Program-made: the position numbers and the translations under genes
Shown: piece by piece, positions 27,900 through 35,668 of the stretch
Layout of the letters: every line of letters begins with the position of its first letter
Position numbering within the stretch: the stretch's first letter is position 1
The notes under the pieces: model-generated
Seen by the model: only the letters and a program-made list of their open reading frames with translations
What the model was told of the DNA's origin: nothing
Databases searched by the model: none
Origin: Planctomycetota bacterium
Lineage (GTDB): Bacteria > Planctomycetota > UBA1135 > GCA-002748355
Length of the DNA: 64,000 nt
Assembly: GCA_020638795.1 (NCBI GenBank)
Contig: JACKHW010000002.1
Span: forward strand, 186,001-250,000
Direction: 5' to 3'

Positions 27900-28997
27900 A
27901 TGCGCAAGCTCATGCTCAGCGCGATCGCGACCGTCGCGTTCGCTGCTTCGTCGTACGCTCAGACTTCGACGGACATTCTCTACTACCGCTTCCTGACCGG
28001 CTCCGGCACCAACGTCATCAACTTCGCGCCGGGCGGTCCCAAGAACGGAACGATCGTCAGCACCGTCACGAATCCGTGGACGACGGGGATCTCGAACAAC
28101 GCATTGCGCGGTGCTTCGAACCAGACTCCGGTCACGGCGAATGCGGTCGATACCGGGTGGATGCCGCAACTCAAGGACGACTTCACCGTTGCGTGGTTCA
28201 TGCAGCAGGAGACGGCGCCGGGCACGACGCTGTCCTACCTCTTCTCCGAAGTCGGCAGCTTCCGTTGCTTCACGAACGGTGTTGCAGGCAAGGGGCTCTA
28301 CCTCCGTGCATGGGGTGGTACGCCCGCAGATATCACGACGGCGACCGACATCCAGACTCCGGCGCTGACAGGCTGGGTCCATATCGCGTTCGTCGTCGAT
28401 TGGACGAAGTCGAAGACCGCGACGATCTACATCAACGGCAAGGTCGACAAGGTGACTCCGATCACTGCGGGCGCCAACTTCACGGGAACGACCAACATGT
28501 TCGTCGGGCGCCACCTTGGTGCGACGTCGTCGACGTGGACCTACAACACGGACGAGTTCCGCTTCTCGAACCGCGCAGCGAGCCCGGGCGAAGTGGCCGC
28601 ATGGGCTGCGATGACGCCTGCCGGTGATGGTGCGTACAACGAAGCGGCCGCCTGTGGCGCGACGCTCGGCAGCAACAACGGTCCGCCGAGCATCGGCAAT
28701 GCGACGTACCAGTTCGCGCTCAAGGGATCGGCATCGTCGCCGTTCGCGTTGTCCGTCGGATTCCAGCGTGGCCTGATCGCGTTCGACCTCGGCGTGCTCA
28801 ACTCGGCGATGACCGGTTGCCAGTGGGACTCGAGCCTCGACCTCGTGCTCGGCTCGGCGACGGATGCGTCGGGCAACGGCACGGTGCCGCTCCCGATTCC
28901 CAACGACACTTCACTCGCGGGCCTCAACCTGTGGAGCCAGTCGGTCGTGCTCGTCAATTGGCAGGGCTCGAACGGCTTCAACAGCTACATCAACTGA
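27900..28997 (+). CDS. Secreted LamG/concanavalin-like lectin-domain protein
   Basis: A 365-residue protein with a textbook signal peptide (MRKLMLSAIATVAFAASSYAQ). Residues about 25-235 have the LamG/laminin-G jelly-roll pattern: DILYYRFLTGSG, DDFTVAWFMQQE, GWVHIAFVVDWTKSKTATIYING and NTDEFRFSNRAASPGEVAAW. That fold usually binds sugars or mediates adhesion. The C-terminal 120 residues are a Ser/Gly-rich beta module ending in VNWQGSNGFNSYIN, a short piece of which is duplicated 1.3 kb upstream. It is a single-gene unit, convergent with the adenine methylase gene. Confidence 0.85.
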   Translation: MRKLMLSAIATVAFAASSYAQTSTDILYYRFLTGSGTNVINFAPGGPKNGTIVSTVTNPWTTGISNNALRGASNQTPVTANAVDTGWMPQLKDDFTVAWFMQQETAPGTTLSYLFSEVGSFRCFTNGVAGKGLYLRAWGGTPADITTATDIQTPALTGWVHIAFVVDWTKSKTATIYINGKVDKVTPITAGANFTGTTNMFVGRHLGATSSTWTYNTDEFRFSNRAASPGEVAAWAAMTPAGDGAYNEAAACGATLGSNNGPPSIGNATYQFALKGSASSPFALSVGFQRGLIAFDLGVLNSAMTGCQWDSSLDLVLGSATDASGNGTVPLPIPNDTSLAGLNLWSQSVVLVNWQGSNGFNSYIN

Positions 28998-29015
28998 GCG
29001 TACGTCAACTGAGCG
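28990..29015. repeat. 11-bp direct repeat at convergent gene ends
   Basis: TCAACTGAGCG occurs at 28990-29000 and again at 29005-29015, 4 bp apart. The first copy holds the stop of the LamG-type gene (TGA), the second the stop of the opposite-strand methylase (TCA read in reverse). It looks like a small slippage duplication. Confidence 0.7.
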
Positions 29016-30045
29016 CCAACGACTGGAGCCGATCGGCGTGTCGATCGACGACGTAGATCCGCTCTTCGTTCCGTAGGCGACCGACCTGCCCGACCTTCTC
29101 GCCGGACGGGTTGTAGACGCCGATGCGCGCTCCAACGTAGCGCGCTTGTCCAGCGCTCACGACATGGACGCTACCGAGCGGCTCGAGCAAGCCGCGCAGC
29201 GTGTCGTCCGACAAGAACCCTTCGTCGTTGAATGACACGATGACGTAGCGTGAGCGGATGGCCCCGAGGACTTCTTCGAGGGCCGCCGCGGCGGTCGTCT
29301 TGCGATTGAAGGCGCTCTTCCGCTCTTTGCAGTCGACGCGTTTGCACGCCTTGCCGTAATGCTCGGGCTCGTCGCCGAGGACGATCGTCTCCCAGACGTG
29401 GTAATTGCCCAGGTAGCTGTGCTGGTTATAGGGGGGATCGAGGTAGAAGAGATCGGCGTCGAGCTCGCGCGCCGCGTCGACGGCTTCGCCGCGGCGCGCC
29501 GTACACGTTCGGCCGCGACCCGCTAGCACGGCTGGCATGCGCAGTTCGAGCGGCCGCTGTGCTCGCGGTGCCCAGTCCTTGAGGTAGGCCATCTGTACGC
29601 CCGTCGTCGAATCGACGCGGTCGGCGGCCTCGAGGAGCGATGTCAAGCAGACGGCTTCGAGACGGCGATCGAGGTGTTTCTGCGCGATTGCCGCGCGGAC
29701 CGCGTCGATCCTTGCCGCGTTCTCCTCGCGAAAGTAGCGGCTCGCGATCGCGAACGTCGCATGCACGTAGCCCGGCTCGCCAGGTAGGCGATTGAACTCG
29801 TCGATCAGCAGGCGAGCGTCGTTCTCGACGTCCTCGCGGTCCGTCTCGACGTAGCACGTCGCGAGCGTGCTCGCGTAGGCGAGCAGATCATTGGCATGGA
29901 CGGAATAGCCAGCTCGCTTGAGCGCGTGACCGACGCGTGATGTGCCCGAGAAGAGGTCGACGACGGTGCGCACACCATCCAGGCCGCCGATCAGCTCGAG
30001 GATCCGCGGAACGAGAACGCGTTTGGAACCGATGTACTTGATCAC
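29005..30045 (-). CDS. D12-class DNA adenine-N6 methyltransferase (orphan)
   Basis: A 346-residue enzyme read from GTG at 30045, which opens directly with IKYIGSKRVLVPRIL, the standard N-terminus of D12/Dam-type methylases; the frame upstream lies inside the next gene and is not coding. Motif I for S-adenosylmethionine is VVDLFSGTSRVGHAL (about 28-42), and the catalytic DPPY is in FYLDPPYNQHSYLGNYH (about residue 200). Such enzymes methylate adenine N6 in a short DNA site. No restriction enzyme or repair gene adjoins, so it is an orphan methylase, perhaps for regulation or phage defence. It begins 22 bp after the upstream gene ends. Confidence 0.9.
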   Translation of the reverse strand: MIKYIGSKRVLVPRILELIGGLDGVRTVVDLFSGTSRVGHALKRAGYSVHANDLLAYASTLATCYVETDREDVENDARLLIDEFNRLPGEPGYVHATFAIASRYFREENAARIDAVRAAIAQKHLDRRLEAVCLTSLLEAADRVDSTTGVQMAYLKDWAPRAQRPLELRMPAVLAGRGRTCTARRGEAVDAARELDADLFYLDPPYNQHSYLGNYHVWETIVLGDEPEHYGKACKRVDCKERKSAFNRKTTAAAALEEVLGAIRSRYVIVSFNDEGFLSDDTLRGLLEPLGSVHVVSAGQARYVGARIGVYNPSGEKVGQVGRLRNEERIYVVDRHADRLQSLALS

Positions 30046-30067
30046 CGCTTCGGGGTGACATCGTGCA

Positions 30068-31888
30068 TCAGCGGACGACGATCTCGAGCGGGTTGGGAAC
30101 CGCGAGCACACGACCGAGTCGGGTCGGCGGGATCGCTCCCTGCTGATTGGGGTTCGAGTCGCGAGTCGCGAGCAAGTCGTAGAAGCCGTTGCTCTCGACG
30201 CACACGAGCCGGAAGCTGCCATCGCCTGCCGTCGTGGCTTCGCGCGGGAACTTCTCGGCAGGGAAGCTGTCCTGCCACAAGGCCTGCACGATGCCATCAC
30301 TGAAACGGCGCGGCTGGTTCTCGAAGTCACTGCCTTCGAAGACGATCGCGACCTTGGCTCCGGCGAGGCCCTTTCGCGCTCCGTCGAGCACCTTGCCTTC
30401 GAGCACGCGAGGCTGCTCGAGGGACAGCTTGATGTCGGTCGATGCTTTGCCGCCGGTGTTGGCGCGAATCGAGCTTTCGTTGCGCGCGAAGCCGAGCATG
30501 TCCGACACGACGAACGTCGCGTATTCACCCGGCGTCAGGCACGGAGAGACGAACTTCGAGCCCTCGACACGCACGAGCTTCTTGTAGGTCGAGTAGTCTC
30601 CGCGGTCCTTCGGTCCGTAGACGCGACCCTCGAACGTGTAGGGGCCGCCGCCGGGAAGTCCGATGTCGACCGCGATGCGACGGAAGCCGATCCGGAAGCT
30701 GTCGAGTTCGGCCTTGAAGAGATGCGGCCGCGGATCGACGACACCGATCGGTTGGACCTCTCCGTCGACGAGTGCTTCGACTTCGTAGAAGAGATGCTTG
30801 TCGAGCCTCGAGCACGAGAAATGCCCTTCGGCGTCGGACGTCACGACATGCGAAAAGTCCGCCGGTGGGTATCCGGCGCCATGGATCGCGCCGCGGAAGA
30901 CGACCGGAATGCCTTTCGCCGGCGTGCCGTCGGTCGCGAAGAGCTTGCCCGAGACGGTATACGTTTCGGCGAGCTGCAGGGTCATCTCCGGTAGGAGGTC
31001 GCCCTGCGGATCCATGCCTGGCTCGAGTGGGAAGTAGCAGCGCGAACCACCAGCCGTGGGTGTGGCGATGATCGTCGTCGCATGACCACGTTGCAGCCCG
31101 ACGAGGTGCGCACGACCAGTCGCGTCCGTCGTCGCTCGCTCGAGAATGCCGTGGTCGATCACTTCGATGTCGACGCCCTTGGCCGGGTTGCCCTCGCGGT
31201 CGACGAACACGACGTCCGAACTCGTACCCGCCTTCAGCACGATGTCGTGGTTGACGCCCGTTTCGCACAATTGGACGGCCAGCGGCCTGAGGCCGCGTTC
31301 GTCGGCAACGACGCGCAACTGCCACTTGCCCTTCGGAAGGCCGTCGACTCGAAACGACCCGTCGTCCGCGCTCTTGGCCAAGACCCGCATCGGGACCGAG
31401 GTCTTGGAGGCGAGCAGGCGATCGAGTGCGAACTGGACCGCGGCCTTCAGCGGAGTTCCTTCGAGGTCGAACTTGCCCGTGATCGGTGCGCCGTCTTCGA
31501 GCGTCAGATCGACCGAACCCGAGAACGGGGCCGAGATCGGGCCCTGGATCGCGCTGATTGCGTCGGCGGTGCTGGCGTGCACGCGGAGGTCTCGCCACGG
31601 TGGGACTTCGACGCGGTAGCGACCTTCGCCATCGGTCGTGGCCGTGCGCTCCGTCGTGGCCCGGGCCACTTCGCTGTTCCCGCCGATGGCGGGAATGCTG
31701 CGCCATGCGACCGTGACCGTGGCGCCGGATACTGGCTGACTGTTCCGTAGAACCCGCCCTTCGATGGATTGTGCCGGCGTTTTGGAGATGCCGATGTCCG
31801 GCATGGGGCCCGACTGTGCGGTGGGTCCCCGTCTCACGGGGAGCAAGACTGCAGCGAGAAGGGCGACAGGAACGAATGGCGGACGCAT
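30068..31888 (-). CDS. Secreted protein with carboxypeptidase-regulatory-like beta-sandwich repeats
   Basis: A 606-residue protein from the ATG at 31888, chosen because a signal peptide (FVPVALLAAVLLPV) follows; the longer open frame reaches into the RNase D gene on the other strand. Several repeats of the CarboxypepD_reg/SdrD-B type are visible: IEGRVLRNSQPVSGATVTVAW, TTDGEGRYRVEVP, SADDGSFRVDGLPKGKW, TYTVSGKLFATDGTPAKGIPVVF and VLEGKVLDGARKGLAGAKVAIVF. These prealbumin-like folds are common in surface and secreted proteins of this phylum. No enzyme domain is seen. It is divergent from RNase D with 193 bp between. Confidence 0.8.
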   Translation of the reverse strand: MRPPFVPVALLAAVLLPVRRGPTAQSGPMPDIGISKTPAQSIEGRVLRNSQPVSGATVTVAWRSIPAIGGNSEVARATTERTATTDGEGRYRVEVPPWRDLRVHASTADAISAIQGPISAPFSGSVDLTLEDGAPITGKFDLEGTPLKAAVQFALDRLLASKTSVPMRVLAKSADDGSFRVDGLPKGKWQLRVVADERGLRPLAVQLCETGVNHDIVLKAGTSSDVVFVDREGNPAKGVDIEVIDHGILERATTDATGRAHLVGLQRGHATTIIATPTAGGSRCYFPLEPGMDPQGDLLPEMTLQLAETYTVSGKLFATDGTPAKGIPVVFRGAIHGAGYPPADFSHVVTSDAEGHFSCSRLDKHLFYEVEALVDGEVQPIGVVDPRPHLFKAELDSFRIGFRRIAVDIGLPGGGPYTFEGRVYGPKDRGDYSTYKKLVRVEGSKFVSPCLTPGEYATFVVSDMLGFARNESSIRANTGGKASTDIKLSLEQPRVLEGKVLDGARKGLAGAKVAIVFEGSDFENQPRRFSDGIVQALWQDSFPAEKFPREATTAGDGSFRLVCVESNGFYDLLATRDSNPNQQGAIPPTRLGRVLAVPNPLEIVVR

Positions 31889-32081
31889 GTGCAAGATCGA
31901 TCGGTCGTGATGAGCGCGGGCCGGGGAGGATAACAGCACCCGTAGTCGGGTATGCGCCGAGCCCCGGAATTCGTTGGCTGACGAACGAGGCGCACGAGCC
32001 TTCCCGACGGAATCCACGCACCGTGGAGGAAAAAACGCCGAACGCCGCCTGCATCGATGCATCCTGTGGGGAGGTGAATGC

Positions 32082-33362
32082 ATGACCAAGCGCCACGTGG
32101 AGCCGAAACTCGTCGCGACTGCGGCGGCGTTCGAGGACTTCCTCGACGACATCGAGGGAGTGGATCGCCTCGCGATCGATACCGAGGCCAATTCGATGCA
32201 CGCCTACCGTGCCCGTCTCTGTCTCATCCAATGCTCGGATGCAACGTGCGACTGGATTCTCGATCCGCTCGCGGGGTTCGATCTCGACCCCTTCTTCGCG
32301 ATCCTGGAGGACCCTGACGTCGAGAAGATCTTTCATGATGCCGAGTTCGACATCCTGTTGCTCTCGCGGGAGCACGACGTGCGGCTCCGCGGACTCTTTG
32401 ATACGAAGGTCGCCGCGTCCGCGCTCGGGGAGCAACAATTCGGGCTGGCATCGCTCGTGCATCGTCGCTTCGGGGCCAATCTCGACAAGACTCAGCAGCG
32501 CAGCGATTGGGGGAAGCGCCCGCTCGACGAAAGTCAGGTGCGCTATGCCGCCGAGGACACGCACTACCTACTCGAACTCGCCAGCCAGCTCGAAGCAGAA
32601 CTCGACGACGCCGACGCGCTTCGCTGGGAGCTGGTGCGTGCGGAGTTTCGACGGCTCGAGCGGCTGCGGTCGAAAGAAGAGCCGAAGGACCCGGATGCCT
32701 GGCTTCGAGTCAAGGGGACGAACTTGCTCGGCCCCAAAGAACTCATCGTGCTGCGCGAACTGTGGCGCTGGCGCGAAAGCGTCGCTGAGAAACGCGATCT
32801 TCCGCCATTCAAGGTGCTCGGGAACGCGCAACTGCTCGCGATTGCCCGGGCGCGCCCGACGGACCTCGAGGGACTCGGGCGCATCGACGGCGTCGCGGGT
32901 CGCCCGCTCGAGCGCTACGGCTCGATTTGGCTGCGGATCCTCGAGTCGCTGCGAGATCACCCCGGGTTGAGTCGGCCGGTCGAACCCGAGCGCTCGACTG
33001 CGCAGCGCAGGGAGGCGCGCGAGGACGGCGAGGTTTTCGAGCGCCTGAAGCGTTGGCGAAAGCGCGTCGCCGATACGACCCGGACCGATGCCTCACTCGT
33101 GCTCCACCGCGAGGTGCTCGAACGCGTCTCCAAGCTGAGGCCACGCCCTTCCACGCGAGCCGAACTCGAAGCGACGGGCGACTTCGAGGATTGGCGACTC
33201 GATGCCTATGCGGAGGGGCTTCTTGCCGCCATCGCAGGACAGGGTCCCGCTGCGAGCGATAGCGGACGTCGCAAGCCCGCGAAGGCGCGAACGAAGAACG
33301 CGAAGAACACCGGTCGTGGTCGAGCCGCTTCGAAATCGGGGAAGCGGCATCGCAGCGAATGA
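32082..33362 (+). CDS. rnd: Ribonuclease D-like 3'-5' exonuclease with HRDC domain
   Basis: A 426-residue protein starting at the ATG at 32082, preceded by a good GGGGAGGTG ribosome-binding site. The DEDDy exonuclease motifs are intact: Asp33 and Glu35 in LAIDTEANS, Asp90 in FHDAEFDILLL, and Tyr155/Asp159 in RYAAEDTHYLLEL. An HRDC domain (about 240-290, FKVLGNAQLLAIARARP) follows, then a helical part and a Lys/Arg-rich tail (about 400-426). RNase D trims the 3' ends of tRNAs and other stable RNAs in the cytoplasm. Length is slightly above the usual 370-390 because of the basic tail. Confidence 0.92.
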   Translation: MTKRHVEPKLVATAAAFEDFLDDIEGVDRLAIDTEANSMHAYRARLCLIQCSDATCDWILDPLAGFDLDPFFAILEDPDVEKIFHDAEFDILLLSREHDVRLRGLFDTKVAASALGEQQFGLASLVHRRFGANLDKTQQRSDWGKRPLDESQVRYAAEDTHYLLELASQLEAELDDADALRWELVRAEFRRLERLRSKEEPKDPDAWLRVKGTNLLGPKELIVLRELWRWRESVAEKRDLPPFKVLGNAQLLAIARARPTDLEGLGRIDGVAGRPLERYGSIWLRILESLRDHPGLSRPVEPERSTAQRREAREDGEVFERLKRWRKRVADTTRTDASLVLHREVLERVSKLRPRPSTRAELEATGDFEDWRLDAYAEGLLAAIAGQGPAASDSGRRKPAKARTKNAKNTGRGRAASKSGKRHRSE

Positions 33363-33496
33363 GAGCAGTGGCGCGCGAGATGGTCCTTCCTGAAGTCTCG
33401 ATACGGGCGTAGAATCCGCCGCATCGAGTCGCGGATCGATCCCTCGGAGCGTCGTCCGCTTTCGGACTCGAGTCTGGTCTTGGGAGGGACACAGAG

Positions 33497-34726
33497 ATGG
33501 TGGGCAGCCGGGCTTTTGCCTGCGTATTGCACAGGGGGCCGGAACGCGGTGTGCGCGGAAGCGGCAACAAGGCATCGCGTAAAGCCGCGAGGCAGGTCGT
33601 GCAGCACGTTCTCGGAGCGGAACTCGTGACGAGTGTCGCGGCGAAGCAGACGTTCACGGCCGAGGCGTTCGTCGCCCCGACCGCGGAAGCGGACGTGAGC
33701 CTGGACGAGGGCGCACCGCGCCGCCTGCGCTCCCTGCGACTGTCGGCGTCGCGCCCTGCGCGCCTTCGCGTCGCGCAACGTTTGGGCAAGCAGCTCCCCG
33801 GCTCGGGCAATGCGTCCGTCACGAGGCCCGCGCGACGCGAAGCGCGGCGCGACGGGTCGTCGTCGCTCCCGTCGCATCTCCATAATTTGCTACGGCGTGA
33901 CTTGTCGACGGCGGGCTTCACGGGCTTCCTCCCGAACCCGGATGCCCTCGACGAGCCCATGGTCGACGAGCCCATGGTCGACGAGCCCATGGTCGACGAG
34001 CCCATGGTCGACGAGCCGCTCCCGGCGGATTTGGCGGACGCTGGCGATTCCACTGTTGCCGAGACTGCCGTTGCCGAAGTCATCCTGCCCGAGGCGGCGG
34101 CGCTCGAAGTGGCTGTGTCCGACGTCACTACCGATGTCGCCGTCGCACCTGTCGAGGTCACGGACGCGCGTCGTGAGGCCGTTGTTCTGCGTGCTCTCCC
34201 GGTGCCGAATCCAGCGGCATTTCCGATCGTTCATGTCAAAGCGGCGCTACCCGCTCGTTGCGAATCGAGCCTGCTGCAGGCTCTTCGCGCCGCAGACAAG
34301 CCAGCCGCCATCCCGGCAGCACCGAGTTCAGCGACACCGAGTGCAGTCGTTGCGAACCCTGTTGTCGTTCGTGGGAGTGTCGAGAAATCGCGGCGCATCC
34401 ACACCGGCGAAACTTGCAAGTACTGCCGTCGGCAGTACGCCTTGAACTGGCTCGCCTGCCCGACGTGCGGCGCGCTCGCCATGTCGGCACGTCCCCGTCG
34501 TCGCAAGCCGCCCACAGTCACGACCGTTGCTGCCGAGCGCGTTGCCGCGAACCACGCGGCATCCGCGTCGGTCACCCGGCAAGCCCCGCCACGAGTGGTC
34601 CGGCCCCAACGTCCAGTCGCTCCGAGAGTCGAGATCGACGCCGCCGACCGCTCCGCGCTGTGGACATACGTCATCGGTGGCGTGATCTTGGTCGTGATCG
34701 TGCTGTTCTTCCTCGGAGTGATCTGA
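33497..34726 (+). CDS. Membrane-anchored zinc-ribbon protein with low-complexity region
   Basis: A 409-residue protein with a ribosome-binding site (GGGAGG) upstream of the ATG. The N-terminal half is basic, low in structure and rich in Ala/Val/Arg. Residues about 152-174 hold four exact copies of DEPMV and a partial fifth. Near residue 305 there is a zinc ribbon CKYCRRQYALNWLACPTCG, and the C-terminus is one transmembrane helix (YVIGGVILVVIVLFFLGVI). The layout (zinc ribbon, linker, C-terminal TM helix) recurs in the 98-residue protein at 38861. Function unknown. Its stop is followed 3 bp later by the next gene. Confidence 0.65.
   Translation: MVGSRAFACVLHRGPERGVRGSGNKASRKAARQVVQHVLGAELVTSVAAKQTFTAEAFVAPTAEADVSLDEGAPRRLRSLRLSASRPARLRVAQRLGKQLPGSGNASVTRPARREARRDGSSSLPSHLHNLLRRDLSTAGFTGFLPNPDALDEPMVDEPMVDEPMVDEPMVDEPLPADLADAGDSTVAETAVAEVILPEAAALEVAVSDVTTDVAVAPVEVTDARREAVVLRALPVPNPAAFPIVHVKAALPARCESSLLQALRAADKPAAIPAAPSSATPSAVVANPVVVRGSVEKSRRIHTGETCKYCRRQYALNWLACPTCGALAMSARPRRRKPPTVTTVAAERVAANHAASASVTRQAPPRVVRPQRPVAPRVEIDAADRSALWTYVIGGVILVVIVLFFLGVI
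33950..34017 (+). repeat. 15-bp tandem repeat encoding DEPMV
   Basis: Four perfect copies of GACGAGCCCATGGTC (33950-34009) followed by a partial copy. They are in frame and encode an acidic pentapeptide repeat in the zinc-ribbon membrane protein. Sequence identity of the copies points to recent expansion by slippage. Confidence 0.95.
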
Positions 34727-34729
34727 TCG

Positions 34730-35644
34730 TTGAAGACGCCGGCGTCGCGCGCGTTCGCGAGTCTTCCTCACGTCGTCGAGTTCACGGAATTCCGCGGCTC
34801 GCGTGCGAGCGTTCCGACCCTCTTGCTCGAAGTGCCGCACGGCGCGACGCGGGCGAGCCACTTCGATGAAGTGCGCGCGAGGCTCTCGGGCGACTATCCC
34901 GCGGATTTGCGCGACTTCTTCTTCGTCAACACGGACGTGGGCGCACCCGAACTCGCGAACGCGATCGCGGCACTGCATGTCGAGGCCGATGCGGCAGCGT
35001 GGTGCGTGGTCGCGCGTTGCCTCGTTCCGAGGACTTTCATCGACTGCAATCGCGTGATCGAAGTCGCGCCGCATGCGGATGCGAAGGGTGGTGCCGTCGG
35101 TGAGATCACGCCCGGGCTGCATGTCTACGTCACCGACGAGGGCGATCGTACGCTGTTGCTCGAGCGCTACCAGAGCTACGTGCGATCGATCGATGCCGCG
35201 TACGAGGGAGTCGTTCCGCTCGGTGGTCGAGCGATGATGGTGCACAGCTACGCGCCACGGAGCCTCGACGTGCCGGTCGACGAGCGCATCGTCGAGCGTC
35301 TACGAGCCGAGTACGAGCCCGCGCGCATCGAGCACTGGCCGTTGCGACCTGACATCGACGTGATCGCGGATGACCCGGACGGAACGCGTGTCGCCTCGCC
35401 AGAACTCGTGGAGGCGCTCGTCGCCGCAGGCGATGCACTCGAGTTCGATGTCGGCATCTCGCGAACGTATGCGCTCCACCCCGGAACCCTGGCCGCGAGT
35501 CTAGGTCGACGCTACGCGGGCAAGACGCTGTGCTTCGAAGTGCGTCGCGATCACCTCGTGAAGACGTTTACGCCGTTCTCCGAGATGGAAGGTGATCCGT
35601 CCTCGATCGACCGCATCGCGCGCGCGATCGTGGCAGCGCTCTGA
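34730..35644 (+). CDS. N-formylglutamate amidohydrolase-like protein
   Basis: A 304-residue protein read from TTG at 34730, only 3 bp after the previous stop; no ATG lies near. The N-terminal region has LLLEVPHGATRASH (the SVPHGG-type metal-binding motif of the family), then FVNTDVGAP, RTFIDCNRVIE (an Asp-Cys-Asn-Arg motif like the family's DxNR) and VHSYAPRS. N-formylglutamate amidohydrolases cleave formyl-glutamate at the end of histidine degradation, and the wider family contains other zinc amidohydrolases. No hut genes adjoin, so the substrate is open. There is no signal peptide. Confidence 0.7.
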   Translation: MKTPASRAFASLPHVVEFTEFRGSRASVPTLLLEVPHGATRASHFDEVRARLSGDYPADLRDFFFVNTDVGAPELANAIAALHVEADAAAWCVVARCLVPRTFIDCNRVIEVAPHADAKGGAVGEITPGLHVYVTDEGDRTLLLERYQSYVRSIDAAYEGVVPLGGRAMMVHSYAPRSLDVPVDERIVERLRAEYEPARIEHWPLRPDIDVIADDPDGTRVASPELVEALVAAGDALEFDVGISRTYALHPGTLAASLGRRYAGKTLCFEVRRDHLVKTFTPFSEMEGDPSSIDRIARAIVAAL

Positions 35645-35668
35645 GCCGACCAAGAGCAATCTTCGTCG

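Noticed and set aside
29005..30045. Prophage remnant around the adenine methylase
   Set aside because: D12 methylases occur on phages, but there is no integrase, structural gene, attachment-site repeat or base-composition change nearby.
30525..32564. 679-residue minus-strand frame spanning the RNase D start region
   Set aside because: It crosses the divergent intergenic region and both neighbouring genes out of frame; no coding signal.
33950..34017. CRISPR array
   Set aside because: The 15-bp units are contiguous, without spacers, and in frame within a coding region.
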